Assembly (NCBI GenBank): GCA_963575745.1
Contig: CAUYUJ010014360.1
Coordinates: 476,379-540,378 of the forward strand
Length of the DNA: 64,000 bases
Source: Prorocentrum cordatum
Taxonomy: Eukaryota; Sar; Dinophyceae; Prorocentrales; Prorocentraceae
Reading direction: 5' to 3'
A program made the position numbers and the translations under genes. Below the pieces are notes generated by a model. The model worked only from the letters and a program-made list of their open reading frames with translations. It ran no database searches and had not been told where the DNA came from. This document shows, piece by piece, positions 40,161-51,110 of this stretch (positions are counted from its first letter, which is position 1; each line of letters starts with the position of its first letter).

Positions 40161-41107
40161 CTGGGGACAAGCGTTTCGCTCGAGACATCCTGCCAAAATC
40201 CCCGGAAATCCTGGCAAAAGAAACGAATTAGTCGAGACATCCTCGCAATTCCTGCGCGCGGGACGCGGCACGCGCGAGACATCCTAGGAATTCCTGCGAG
40301 CGGAACATGAAAACAAGCATTTCGCATGAGACATCCTCTGAATTCTGGCCCCCCACGAGGCCCCCTCTCGAGACACCCCCTTAATATTGCAAAACAAGCG
40401 TTTCGCTCGAGACATCCTCAACAAATTGTGAAAAACAAGCGTTTCGCTCCAGGCATCCTGCCAAAATCCAAAGAAATCCTAGCAAAACAAACGAATTAGT
40501 CAAGACATCCTCGCAATTCCTGCGCGCGGGACGCGGCACGCGCGAGACATCCTCGGAATTCCTGCGAGCGGGACGTGAAAACAAGCATTACGCCTGAGAC
40601 ATCCTCTGAATTCTGGCCCCCCACGAGGCCCCCGCTCGAGACACCCCCCAATTTTGCAAAACCAGCGTTTCGCTCGAGACATCCTCAACAAATTATGAAA
40701 AACAAGCGTTTCGCTCAAGACATCCGGTCAAAATCCTAAGAAATCCTCGCTAAACAAACGAATTTGCCGAGACATCCTCAAAATTCCTGCGCGCGGGACG
40801 CGACACGCGCGAGACATCCTCGGAATTCCTGGAGCGAGACGTGAAAACAAATATTTCGCCGGAGAGATCCTTTGAATTCTGGCCCCCAACGAGGCCCCCG
40901 CTCGAGACATCCCCCAATTTTGTAAAACCAGCGTTTCGCTCGAGACATCCTCAACAAATTGTGAGAAACAAGCGTTTCGCTCGAGACATCAGCTCAAAAT
41001 CCAAGGAATTCCTTGCAAAACAAACGAATGCGTTTAGACATACTCGAAATTCCTGCGCGCGGGACGCGGCACGCGCGAGACATCCTCGGAATTCCTGCGC
41101 GCGGGGC
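40161..41107. repeat. CGAGACATCC repeat array, copy 3
   Basis: Higher-order units of about 270 bp at 40180, 40460, 40720 and 40990. Each has CAAGCGTTTCGCTCGAGACA, AATTCCTGCGCGCGGGACG and CCACGAGGCCCCCGCTCGAG. Confidence 0.9.
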
Positions 41108-41449
41108 GCTTTTCCGCGTCGCGGTCGGGGCTCCAGGCCCTGTTTATTTTAGGATTCTGTTAAAAGTGCCCCGCACCTTCTTTTTTACAATGGAAAACTG
41201 TGGTCCGCGGACCCCGTCATTTATCGAGGATCCGAGATGGGGGGTCGACTTTCCTCGAGCGGGCACGCGCGAAACGCATCTGTTTCACGCCGAATTGGAC
41301 TTTACCTAGTTTTCTATAAACAAATAATTCCGCCAGCCCCCTTCAAGTCAAAGCCGGAGGGTAAACCAACTAAAAGAGAACCCTGGGCCCACGCCCTTTA
41401 CGGGAAAAAAGAACCCGGGGCCCGCGCCCTTGCCAAGAAATAAAAAACA
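41108..41449. repeat. Composite module, copy 2
   Basis: CTTTTCCGCGTCGCGGTCGG, GCGGACCCCGTCATTTATCG, CGAGCGGGCACGCGCGAAAC, then CCAACTAAAAGAGAACCCTGG and the 430-bp header at 41449. Confidence 0.8.
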
Positions 41450-41870
41450 TGATCGACCCACGAATCCGGAAAGGAATATAGAAATGTAAGGCATGGCAAC
41501 GCTTCAAAGACACCCGATTGGGCGACGGGCAAATACAATGCTGAATGTATTGATCTTGATGTACCGTGCCGAGGGCTGTGCTGTGCTGCGCCGTGCTGAA
41601 CTGCCATGCCGCGATTGTGCTCTGTAGCCTCGTGGATCGAGTCCTCCTTTGCATCCGAGTCCTGACCGAACTGATCTGGATCTTAAGCTCGAGCTGCTCG
41701 AGCACTTAAGAATTGCCCCAGAGCTACTTCACAGGGTGACATGCCAGGGGGACGCGCCGCGGAACGTCCCGAGGGGCGCGCCACGGGACGTGCCAGGGGA
41801 CGTGCCATGGGGACGTGCCATGGGGACGCGCCGCGAGACGTGCCAAGGGGACGCGCTACGGAACGTGCTG
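41450..41870. repeat. 430-bp family, copy 4
   Basis: One full unit with header, body and a short GACGTGCC subrepeat tail. Confidence 0.85.
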
Positions 41871-42595
41871 GGACAAGCGTTTCGCTTGAGACATATTGCC
41901 CAAATCCTCATGCTAGACATCCGCCTGGGCATGGACATGTGAAAACCAGTGGCTCGCTCGAGACATCCTCAACACATCTTCATGTTAGACGTCCGCCTGG
42001 GTGACCTGGGCACGTGAAAATAAGCGTTTCGCTAGAGACGTTCTCAACACATCCTCATACTAGACATCCGCATGGGCGACCTGGACACGTGAAAGCAAAC
42101 GTCTCGCTCGAGACATCATCAACACATCTTCATGTTAGATATCCACCTGGGCGACTGGACACGTGAAAGCAAGCGTTTCGCTCAAGACATTCTCAACACA
42201 TCCTCATGCTGGACATCCGCCTGGGCAACCTGGACACGTGGAAGCAAGCGTTTCGCTCAAGACATTCTCAACACATCCTCATGCTGGACATCCGCCTGGG
42301 CGACCTGGACGCGTGAAATCGAGCGTCTCGCTCGAGACATCGTCAACACATCCTCATGCTAGGCATCTGCCTGGGCAACCTGAACGCGTGAAACCAAGCG
42401 TCTTGCTCGAGACATCCTCAAGACCTGGGCACGTGAAAACAAGCATTTCACTTGAGAGATCCTCTGAAATCTGGTCCCCATGGGAGGACAATCTGTAACA
42501 AGCGCTTCGCTCGAGACATCCTCAACAGTTTTTGCAAAAACAAGCGTTTCGCTCGGGACATCCCCAAATATGAATTCGCCGGCCCACCCTCTCTT
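41871..42595. repeat. 75-bp chimeric repeat array
   Basis: About eight units of about 75 bp (CATGCTGGACATCCGCCTGG at 42204 and 42279). Each joins the CTGGGCGACCTGGACACGTG part of the 64-bp family to the CAAGCGTTTCGCTCGAGACA part of the CGAGACATCC family. Confidence 0.85.
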
Positions 42596-42780
42596 TGCAT
42601 TTATCGCAAAAGAGATTGGCCGGCCCTCCTAAAGTCGACGCTGAGAAGAAAGCCCTTAAAAGAATCCTGAGCCGATGCCCGTTCTGGGAAAACCTGGGCC
42701 CAAGCCCTTTCCGGGAAAAAGCTCGTCCCTCCCCGAACCCCCGAACCCATCCCCACAGGTCCAGACGGCAGCGAGGCCGC
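42596..42780. repeat. Dispersed module (AAAGTC...GAGAA type), diverged copy
   Basis: Relative of the segment at 1960-2130: CGCAAAAGAGATTGGCCGGC, then AAAAGAATCCTGAGCCGATG and GCCCTTTCCGGGAAAAAGC. Confidence 0.55.
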
Positions 42781-44000
42781 GGATCGTCAGAGTGGTAAGT
42801 ATGTCCCCAGATGGCTACAAGATGGCCGCAGATGATCAGCAACAGGTGCTCTTCAAGATGGCCCAGATTGGCTCAAGATGGCCTCCATGATGCCAGGCTT
42901 GCCTCGATAATCTGACTGTCGCCTTCATAGCGCCAGCACTTGGTGCTTCAGGCCAATCTCCCTCACGTGTTCCTACCGTGTGCGTGAGCATCTCGTGCTT
43001 CCCCGCCCGCTCCCGACGCACACCACGCTGCCAGCGTGGCCGCCGGGGAGCTCACTCCGAGATGCCGGTCGCTGGCGAAGCTGCGAGGAAGCTTGCCCCG
43101 AGTGTGCCCGCTCCCGCCCGCGTGGCTGCCAAGGAACTCGCTGCGAGCGGACCCGTTCGCTCCCAGCGCACATCGCGCTGCAGCCGTTGTTCATGGGACG
43201 CTCACTCCAAGCGCACCCGAGCACGGCCAGCACACACCAGGCTGCCAGCGTGGCTGCCACGGAAGCTCACTCCGAACGCACCTGCTCGCTCCCAGCGGTG
43301 CACCCAGCCCTCTTGCCCAGAAGCTCGCGTTGCCAGCGGTGTTGCCATCAAGCGCGCTCCGAGCGCACCCGCTGACTGGCGGCCACGCCAGCAAACCGAT
43401 GTGCGCTGGCCGCGATCTGGTCGTGGAGTGAGCTTCCTGGCACCAGCGGTGGCAGCGCGATGTAAGGCAGGAGCACGCATCCGCGCTTGGGGCGAGCTTC
43501 TCAGGAGCAGCGGCTGCAACGCGATGTGCGCTGGCAGCGAACGGGTGCGCTCGAAGCGGCGCATAACATATGTGCTCTTGCCAAGACACGCGTTCCGAGG
43601 GTACCCACTGGATCTGGGCGAGCATCGCGCGACAGAAGATGCGTACGATGAGAGCTCTTGTTGTAAGAAGCCTGAGGACGCGCTTCCCGTGATGCTCGAA
43701 TTCATCAGATGCCTACACGGGTCTCCAGGGCCATCAGGGGATTAGACATTTCCGCGTGGCACCCGATGGCAGGCCGGTTTCTTCTTTGATGTGCCTATAT
43801 ACTTGCTGTATCGGCGTTGATGCTAGGAGGCCCCCTCCGAACAGAAACGCTTGGTCCTTCAGCGCAACGCGTTGCCAGCGTGGCTGCGGCGAGGCTCACT
43901 TCGAGCGCGCCCGATCCTGGTGCTCATCGCACTGTCGACGTGATTACCGCTAAGCTCACTACGACTCCACCCACTCGCGGCCAGCGCACAACTGCCAGCG
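42781..44000. repeat. CCAGCGTGGCTGCC/CGCTCGCTCCCAGCGCA degenerate repeats
   Basis: Degenerate units of 50-65 bp around CACGCTGCCAGCGTGGCTGCC, GAGCTCACTCCGAGCGCACC and CGCTCGCTCCCAGCGCA. Frames of up to 255 aa on both strands are Ala/Arg/Ser/Pro-rich and look like repeat artefacts. Confidence 0.6.
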
Positions 44001-44895
44001 TGCCAGCGAGGTACTGCATGCAAGTTCACTCCGAGCTTACCTGCCAGCTCTTGGCGAACATCGCAAAGGCCGTCGCTTCTGCCGGGCAGCCCACTCCGAC
44101 TGCACCCGCTCACGGACCGCGCACACCGCACTGCTCGGTCCGATCGCTCCCGCTCGCTGCTGGGGCCACGGAGGCCACTCCGAGCGTGCCCGCTCGCTCC
44201 CGCCACGCATCTCATTGCCGCCGAGGTTGCCCGCGTGGGAGACACCCTTCCGAGTCTTGCCCGCATTGCGGCCAGGGGCCGGAGCCGCTTTGTGGCCTGG
44301 GAGACCCTGTACCCTTCTCCGTGCCCCTTTGCTTGCCGAGCCGACCCAGCCAACCGGGTCAACCCCCTCCCGGGCGTGGGAGCCCTTCCGGAGAACCGAC
44401 GTCCTCTTTTGTTCACGGGGCCCCCGAAGCCCCGAACCGCTCCCCGAGGCCAGCTTATCATATGATACGTTTCTTGACGGCTCCGGAGCCCAGCAGGGTC
44501 CCTGGAGGCGGACCGTTTACTCAAACCTCCCGTCGTTATTTTTCACGACGCGATGAGGTGCAAGTTGTCTGCGTCCGAGGCGTCAGGGAGCAGCTCGGGG
44601 CGACGCGGGCATCCCTGAAGGCTCTCGGCGTGGCGCTGCTGACAGAACACCCCTCGGGGCTTAGCTCCATCGGCGAGAGACACAACATATCGGTGACGCT
44701 GGAGCTCAACATGCAGGAAACGGGTCCTGGCGAAATGATTCCTGGAAGTTGCTCTCCACTTTCACGCCCCTGGGCTCCTCCACAGGCCCCGGGACCGTCA
44801 ACGTCCGACTCGGGAGGAAGACCTGGTCACCCTAGGGTCCGGGACCCGCTTTCCTCAGGACCACTTGCCTTTGCCTTCTAGGCTACGGCAAGTTC
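44001..44895. other. Unassigned region
   Basis: The repeats above fade out by about 44250. The plus-strand frame continuing to 44881 has no recognisable domain. A segment near 44420-44510 resembles 57570-57660 (CCCCGAAGCCCCGAACC and CCCGAAGTCCCGACC, followed in both by GACGG-CC-GG-GCCCAGC), so it may be a dispersed repeat. Confidence 0.35.
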
Positions 44896-45230
44896 GCGTC
44901 GCGATGACGTCGGCGTTGGCTTCTTGACACCGCGCGGATCGTTCTACCTTGAGCGATCGGCGGCTCTTTGACCGTCAGAGGTATCCGTTCTGGCCGGTTC
45001 TGGGTCACTGGCGGCGTTCAACCTTGAACGCCCGCCGTGGAATCGCCGTCGCGCCAACACGGCGCGAACCTGCCACAGCCAACCGATCAGAGACGCTGGT
45101 ACGGCAGGCTCGTGTCGTACCGACTTCGGCGTTGGCTTCTTGACACCGCGGGGATCGTTCAACCTTGAACGATCGGCGGCCGTTTCCGAAACGTCCAAAT
45201 CGTTCCACATCGAACGATTCTGGGTCGCCC
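44896..45230. repeat. Palindromes with GTTCAACCTTGAAC core, duplicated
   Basis: TCGGCGTTGGCTTCTTGACACC is directly repeated at about 44910 and 45130. Each is followed by a dyad: GATCGTTCTACCTTGAGCGATC, then GGCGTTCAACCTTGAACGCC near 45015, and GATCGTTCAACCTTGAACGATC near 45152. Arms differ but stay complementary. Confidence 0.75.
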
Positions 45231-45471
45231 GCGGCGTTCAACGTTGATTTAGACGCCCGAAATGGGCACGGAAAGAATGGGTACAATGCCCAACAACAAA
45301 TGCTGTCCCAAACCAACAGCGGCCGCTGTTGGGCAGGCGGCCTTCTGTCGCAAATGGACACAGGCCGCGGCGACACCGACAGCGAGTCCTGTTCAAATGA
45401 ACAGGAACTGCTGTTGGGCATTGTGCCCATTATTTCCGTACCCACTTCGTTCGTGCCGAGTTGAACGCCGC
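45231..45471. mobile_element. Foldback MITE, 241 bp
   Basis: Outer arms GCGGCGTTCAA and TTGAACGCCGC; inner arms about 45 bp long (45258-45303 against 45404-45449) matching through AATGGGTACAATGCCCAAC and GTTGGGCATTGTGCCCATT. The outer arm reuses the GTTCAAC sequence of the neighbouring palindromes. Non-coding. Confidence 0.75.
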
Positions 45472-45883
45472 TGGCGGGGTCGCCGCTGCTCGACACGACA
45501 CGAACCTACCGTACACCTTCGACCCATGAGCTGCCTGCCGTCTTGCCGTCGCAGATGTTCCCCATGGCTTCCACGACCCTGTGCGAGCAGAGAACCGGCT
45601 CCACTTTGGCAGCGGTCGGCTCGCACGGGGAGCCGCCGGAGCAGGGGCGGCTGCGGGGCATGGAGGAAGAAGACGAGAATAGAAGGCAAAACATCCACCC
45701 CCAGAATAACCACTCCGACACGCGAAGTCGTTTAGTCAACGCGCCCAAAGAAGGAATCGAACAGGGCAGGGCTGTTTAGTAAACGCCCAGGGCCGTATAG
45801 TAAACGCCAATTGTCCAGTCTGGGTGGTTTTTCCTGCCTTGAGAGCAGGAGGTGGAGGAGGGGGAGAAAAGGAAGAACAGGAA
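45472..45883. other. Unassigned region
   Basis: Includes AAACGCCCAGGGCCGTATAG-TAAACGCC small repeats (45770-45810). No gene seen. Confidence 0.4.
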
Positions 45884-46104
45884 CATGATCGACCCACGGA
45901 CCCAGAAAGGGATTGAGAACTGCAAGGCATGGAACCATTTCTAAGGACCTCAGTTGCATATGTAACTGGGCGATGCGAAGGGGACATCTCAGGGGGACGC
46001 GCCGCGGAACGTCCCAAGGGACGCGCCAGGGGACGTGCCAAGAGAACGTGCCATGGGGACGTGCCGCGGGACGTGCCAAGGGGGACGCGCTAAGGAACGT
46101 GGCC
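45884..46104. repeat. 430-bp family, copy 5 (truncated)
   Basis: Header CATGATCGACCCACGGACCC then about ten GACGTGCC-type subrepeats; same truncated form as at 34142. Confidence 0.8.
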
Positions 46105-46915
46105 ACGCGATCCCTCGCAAAGTACGCTGCGTCCGCGCTCTGGGCTACGATCAGAAGGGACCGCGCTCCCAAGGCCACGATCTCTCGTACATTACGCTGC
46201 GTCCGCTCTCCCTGGGCCACGATCACTCGTAAAGAAAGCTGCGTCCGCGCTCCCCAAACAACGATCCATCGTAAATCACGCGGCGTACGATCCGTCGTAA
46301 ATCACGCGGCGTCCGCGCTCCCAGGGCCGCGATCCCCTGTAAATTAAACAGGAGTCACGCTTTCGGTCCCTCGAAAATTACATTGGATTCGCGTTCCCAA
46401 GGCAACCTTCGGAAATTACACAGGATTCACGCTCCAGGGCCACGGTCCATCGTAAATTGTATTGGTTCCACACTCCGAGGGCAACGATTACTCTCGGCTC
46501 GCGCTCTCAGGGCCACGACCCCTTGTAAATTACGCCGCGTCCGTGCCACCAGGGCCGCGATCTCTGGTCAACTATGCTGCGTCTGCGCCCCAAGGTCAGG
46601 ATCCCGAATCAATTACGGTGTGTCCGCCCTCCCAGGGCCAAGCCACGATCCCTTGTAAGTTACGCTGCGTCCGCGCTCCCAAAGCCACGACCCGTCGTAA
46701 ATTACGCTGCGTCCGCGTTCCCAGGGCCACGACCCCTTGTAAATTACGCTGCGTCCGCTCTACCTGGGCCACGATCCTTCTTAAAGTGCGCTGCGTCCGC
46801 GCTCCCAGGGCAGCACTCCCCTGTGAATGACGCTGTGTCCGCGCTCCCAGGGCCACGCTCCCCAGTAGAATATGCTGTGTTCGGGCTCCCAGAACCACCT
46901 GGGCATCCCGGAGCG
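46105..46915. repeat. 42-bp repeat array 2
   Basis: About 19 units of CGCTCCCAGGGCCACGATCC-TCGTAAATTACGCTGCGTC, more diverged around 46380-46500. It follows a truncated 430-bp copy, exactly as array 1 does. Confidence 0.9.
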
Positions 46916-47190
46916 CCTTCTACAAAACACTCGTTTCGCTCGAGGCATCCTCAGAGATTCGGCGCGCAGGGCGCGCCATCCTCGAGCGGGCACGCAAGCC
47001 GTCCACTTGCTGTCATTGTCTAACACAGTTCCTCCAGAGCTTGCGTTGTATCACGGGTTCTGCGCAACATGTTTCGCACACTTTTTCCGATGGAAAACGT
47101 GTGTCAGCTGACCCCGCTATTTCCGAAGGATCCGAGATAAGGGGGCACATGCTCCTCGAGCGGGCACGCGCGAAACGCATTGTTCCAAAA
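46916..47190. repeat. Composite module, copy 3
   Basis: ACTCGTTTCGCTCGAGGCATC, then TTCTGCGCAACATGTTTCGC, GCTGACCCCGCTATTTCCGA and CGAGCGGGCACGCGCGAAAC. A diverged copy of the 38346 module. Confidence 0.7.
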
Positions 47191-47389
47191 CAAAATTCAC
47201 TGCGTGCAGCACCCCGTCTGTGAATCTATCAGCATGTACCTGTCCGCCGTGAGCTTCTTGGCGAAAGAGTTTTCGAACATAAACGGGCTTGAGTACTGAC
47301 GGACTGGGAGTGAATCTAACTGTGAATGAATTGGAGTGTGAACGAGTCTCAGTAGTCTCAGTGCGTCTCTGCGCATGGGCCTGGGGCCT
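47191..47389. other. Unassigned stretch
   Basis: No repeat or gene recognised; about 200 bp between the composite module and the 10-bp array. Confidence 0.4.
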
Positions 47390-47560
47390 TCTGCGGCCTC
47401 TTGAAGCCTCCTGGGGCTTCCTGGGGCCTCCTGGAGCCTCTTGGGGCCTCCTGGGGTCTCTTGGGGCTTCCTGTGGCCTCCTGAGGCCTCCTGGGGCCTC
47501 GAGTGGCCTCCTTGGGCCTCCAGGAGCCTCCTGGGGAGGACTCGAGTCCCAGGAGAAGCC
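47390..47560. repeat. 10-bp array GGCCTCCTGG, first block
   Basis: About 16 degenerate copies of GGCCTCCTGG and GGCTTCCTGG. Confidence 0.9.
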
Positions 47561-47811
47561 CAATCTATAGGAACAGGCATGACACACTCCGGATTGGAGC
47601 CGCAGGAGAGGGGCAATCTATAGGAACACACGTAACACACCAAAGACTCGTGCCCCAGGGGAGGCCCAATCTACAGGAACATAAGTAAAACACTTAGGAG
47701 TGGATGCACAGGAGAAGGACAACCTATAGAACCTGCGTTGAAACACCCATGATTCGTGATCCAGGGGAGTCCCAATCTATAAGAACATACGTCCGGGGAT
47801 TGGAGCCACTC
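47561..47811. repeat. CTATAGGAACACACG repeat array 2
   Basis: Four units of about 58 bp with CCCAATCTATAGGAACA, between the two 10-bp blocks; same family as 1670-1925. Confidence 0.8.
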
Positions 47812-48065
47812 CTGTGGCCTTCTGAGGCCTCCTGCTCCTGGGGCCTCGTGGGGGCTCCTGGGGCCTTCCGGGGCCTCCTGGTGCCTCCTGGCGCTTCCTG
47901 CTGCCTCCTGTGGCCTCCTGTGGCCTCCTGTGGCCTCCTGGGGCCTCCTGGTGCTTCCTGGGGCTTCCTTCCTGGAGCATCTTGGGGCCTCCTGGGGCCT
48001 CCTGTGGCCTCCTGGGGCCTCCTGTTGCCGCCTGGAGCCTTCTGGAGCCTCCTGTGGCATCCTGA
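47812..48065. repeat. 10-bp array GGCCTCCTGT, second block
   Basis: About 24 copies; perfect runs of GGCCTCCTGT near 47905-47940. Confidence 0.9.
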
Positions 48066-48099
48066 AAAGGATCCGTGCCCACGAGTCTGGCCAGCAAAA

Positions 48100-48344
48100 T
48101 AAGCAAACCGCTAGAGACATGCTCAACCTCTGGTCCCTCTGGGGTGCGACAACCAGAGCCTCTCTCGAGACATCCTCAAAATCTGCTCCGAAAGCGGAGG
48201 ATTTTGCGCTGGCAAACAGGCACATTGCTCGAGACATTCCCGCCAGTTTGGCGCGAACGGAGGAGTGCAATACCCCCTGACGGCTCCCCCTCTTGGGGGT
48301 GCGGAGAGCTGCGCCTCGCTCGAGACATCCTCAGAACTTGCTCC
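48100..48344. repeat. CGAGACATCC units, diverged
   Basis: Four spaced copies (GCTAGAGACATGCTCAA, CTCTCGAGACATCCTCAA, GCTCGAGACATTCCCG, CGCTCGAGACATCCTCAG) separated by 60-90 bp of differing sequence. Confidence 0.7.
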
Positions 48345-48345
48345 G

Positions 48346-48414
<69 letters not shown>

Positions 48415-48545
48415 GCATCATCATCAGCATCAGCATCAGCATCACCATCATCATCATCACACCATCATCATCTGCATCATCACCAGCATCATCAATATCA
48501 CCACCATCATCAGCATCACATAACATAACATACCATACCATACCT
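48345..48545. repeat. (ATC)n/(AGC)n compound microsatellite
   Basis: ATCATCATC (48347-48390), AGCAGCAGC (48391-48415), then mixed CATCAT and CATCAG to 48520, ending in ACATAACATACC. Confidence 0.95.
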
Positions 48546-48719
48546 ATACGACCACCCTGCGGGTGATAAGGAGGTTGGGGGGGAGGGGGGCCAGCAATGG
48601 GCAACAGTGGTGATTGTTGCGTTGCCGCTTGCTCTTGGGAGCCTTGGTGTCGAGTTGTTTACGTCATCCTTCGCTCTTGGGCGCCTTGGTGTCGTTCTAC
48701 CCCCCCCCCAGGGGAACCA

Positions 48720-49175
48720 ACCAACCATCGATCTCACTCGATCGATCTCACTATCGATCCCACTCAATCGATCTGACTATCGATCTCTCTATCGATCTCA
48801 CAAGCGATGTCGTTATTGGTCACACGATCGATCTCACCATCGATCTCACTATCGATCTCTCTATCGATCTCACAAGCGATGTCGTTATCGGTCTCACGGT
48901 CGATGGGATCATCGATCCCACTATCGATCTCACTCGATCGATCTCACTATAGATCTGACTCGATCGATTTCACTGTCGATCTCACTCTGGATCTCGCTAT
49001 CGACCCCACTAACGATCGCCCTATCGATATCACTCGATCTCACAATCGATATCACTATTCATCTCACTATCGATCTTACTATCGATCTCACGATCGATCT
49101 CACTATCGGTCTCACTATCGATCTCACTATCGATCTCACTATCGATTTCGTCATCGGTCTCACTATCGTTTTCGC
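48720..49175. repeat. 12-bp array CTATCGATCTCA, block 1
   Basis: About 35 units of CTATCGATCTCA with CTCGATCGATCTCA variants. Each unit holds the ATCGAT palindrome. The resulting Ser/Ile/Leu/Asp open frame exists on both strands and is not taken as a gene. Confidence 0.95.
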
Positions 49176-49335
49176 ACCGGCGGGAAACGGGGACACCAGC
49201 GGGACACCGGCGGGACACCGCGCGCCATCGCTTGCCGGAGGGAGAATCATTTGGTCCGGCTGGGGCCCAGCCACAAGCGGGACACCGGCGGGACACCGCG
49301 CGCCACCGCTCGCCGGAGGAAAAATCATTTGGTCT
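49176..49335. repeat. GGGACACCGGC repeats and CGCGCGCCACCG unit
   Basis: CGGGACACCGG copies followed by CACCGCGCGCCACCG and GGAAAATCATTTGGTC, the whole occurring twice here and twice at 49865-50095. Confidence 0.85.
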
Positions 49336-49555
49336 GGCCGCGCCTCAGCCACAGAAGACTTTCCCCTCGCCCGCCCACGCAGCTTCGCCTCGCCCGCACG
49401 CACGGCACGCACGAACACGAAACCAAAACCGATTTCCTGGTAGGGGGGGCTCTCCGTTCCACTTCGATCTCACCCCCCAACCTCCGATCGATCTCAGCAC
49501 GTGAAACCACGGGACACCGACGGGACACCGATGGGACACCGACGGGACACAATCG
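49336..49555. repeat. Segment duplicated at 50090, copy 1
   Basis: CGCCCGCCCACGCAGCTTCG to CTCCGTTCCACTTCGATCTC. The same order occurs at 50090-50245 with few changes. CGGGACACCGACGGG copies follow. Confidence 0.85.
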
Positions 49556-49864
49556 ATCTCACTGACGATCTCACTATCCATCCCACCATCGATCCCAATA
49601 TCGATCTCGCTATCGATCTCACTATCGATCTCGCTCTGAACTCACTATTCATCTCACTATCGATTCCACTATCGATCTTACTATCGATCCCACTCGATCG
49701 ATCTCACTATCGATTTCACAATCGACCTCACTATCGATATCACGATCGATCTCACTATAGATCTCACTATCGATCTCTCACTATAGATCTCACTATCGAT
49801 CTCACTATCGGTCTCAATATCGATCTCACAATCGATCTCATTATCGATCTCACTGTGGATCTCA
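49556..49864. repeat. 12-bp array CTATCGATCTCA, block 2
   Basis: About 25 units with the same consensus as block 1. Confidence 0.95.
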
Positions 49865-50245
49865 CCACGGGACACCACGGGACAACGACGGGACACCGGC
49901 GGGACACCAGCGGGACACCAGCGGGACACCCGCAGGACACCGCGCGCCACCGGTTGCCAGGCGGAAAACCTTTTGGTCCGGCCGCGGCCCAGCCACGACG
50001 GGACACCGGCGGGACACTAGCGGGACACTAGCGGGACACCGGCGGGACACCGCGCGCCACCGGTTACCGGGCGGAGAACCTTTTGGTCTAGCCGCGGCCC
50101 AGCCACAGGAGAAGTTCCTTTCCCCCGCCCACGCAGCTTCGCTTCGCCCGCACGCCAGGCACGAACACGAAACCGAAATCGATTTCCCGGTAGGGGGGCT
50201 CTCCGTTCCACTTCGATCTCACCCCCAACCTCCGACCATAGCATA
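49865..50245. repeat. GGGACACC array and duplicated segment, copy 2
   Basis: About 14 units of CGGGACACCGG, two CGCGCGCCACCGGTT segments, then the copy of 49336-49500. A higher-order repeat of about 750 bp is evident. Confidence 0.85.
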
Positions 50246-50345
50246 CTATACTATAACATACCATAACATAACATAGTATTGCATACCATACTATAGCATA
50301 CATTTTCACATCATACCATGGCATAACATAATATGACAAAACATC
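50246..50345. repeat. CATAACATA-type AT-rich repeat
   Basis: Variants of CATACTATAG and CATAACATAC over 100 bp. Confidence 0.75.
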
Positions 50346-50454
50346 CCAAGGAAGAAGTGGAAGGAGCGGTGAGTGAATCGGCGCGGTCGGTAAGAACAAG
50401 GACCCCATCATTTGGAGATGGGCAAAACATACTTTACTGCATTACGACTCGCAA

Positions 50455-50545
50455 ATAATTCCGCCGGCCTCCTTCAAGTCGAGGGCGAGGGTAAAACATC
50501 TATAAGAAAACCTTGAGCCCGAGCCCTTTCTGGGGAAAATAAAGA
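50455..50545. repeat. Dispersed module, further copy
   Basis: CGCCGGCCTCCTTCAAGTCG, then GAGGGTAAAACATCTATAAG and CCCTTTCTGGGGAAAATAAA; relative of 2080-2130 and 41340-41430. Confidence 0.6.
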
Positions 50546-50755
50546 GAAGGAAGAGGAGGGGGAGGAGAAGGAATGTGAAGGGATGGAGGAAGGACGAGGG
50601 AGATGTAGGGAGAGGAAGAGGATGGAGGAGTGAGGAGGGACAGGATGGTGGATCAGGTCGGAAGGAAACAAGAGATGGATTTGGTCGGATGGAAGGAAGG
50701 GGGAGTGGAGAAGGAAGGCTGAAGGAGGAAGGATCAACCAGAAAAGACAGAGGAA
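50546..50755. repeat. GGAAGGAGG purine-rich tract
   Basis: Irregular GA-rich sequence before the 430-bp header. Confidence 0.7.
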
Positions 50756-51015
50756 CATGATCGACCCACGAACCAGGAAAGGGATTGAGAACTGCGAGTC
50801 ATGGAACCGTTCCTAATGGCCTCAATTATACAAGTGGGCGATGCCAGGGATGCCAGGAAGACGCGCCGCGGAACTTCCCAAAGGACGCGCCAGGAGACGT
50901 GCAAGGGGACGTGCCATGGGGACGCACCGCAGGACGTGCCAAGGGGGACGCGCTACGAAACGTGCCGATGGACGTGCCACGGGACGTGCCAGGGGACACG
51001 CCGCGCGACGTCGGG
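50756..51015. repeat. 430-bp family, copy 6 (truncated)
   Basis: Header CATGATCGACCCACGAACC then about 13 GACGTGCC-type subrepeats; the central body is missing. Confidence 0.85.
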
Positions 51016-51110
51016 ACCACCATGTTAGATAGCCCCCTGGGTGGCGTGGACACGTGAAACACGTGGCTCCTGCACGGGACCATCATGTCAGATACCGCAT
51101 GGGCCCTCCT
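51016..51110. repeat. 64-bp family, two units
   Basis: GACCACCATGTTAGATAGCC, GGACACGTGAAACACGTGG and GGACCATCATGTCAGATACC. Confidence 0.8.

Noticed and set aside
42865-42885. Spliced-leader relic (TTGGCTCAAG matches the last 10 bases of the dinoflagellate leader)
   Set aside because: The 10-base match lies inside a local CAAGATGGCC repeat and the upstream leader bases do not match.
48607-49565. Ser/Ile/Leu repeat frame resembling a repeat-type adhesion or ice-binding protein
   Set aside because: It follows exactly from the CTATCGATCTCA 12-mer, with mirror frames on the other strand and no start or domain context.
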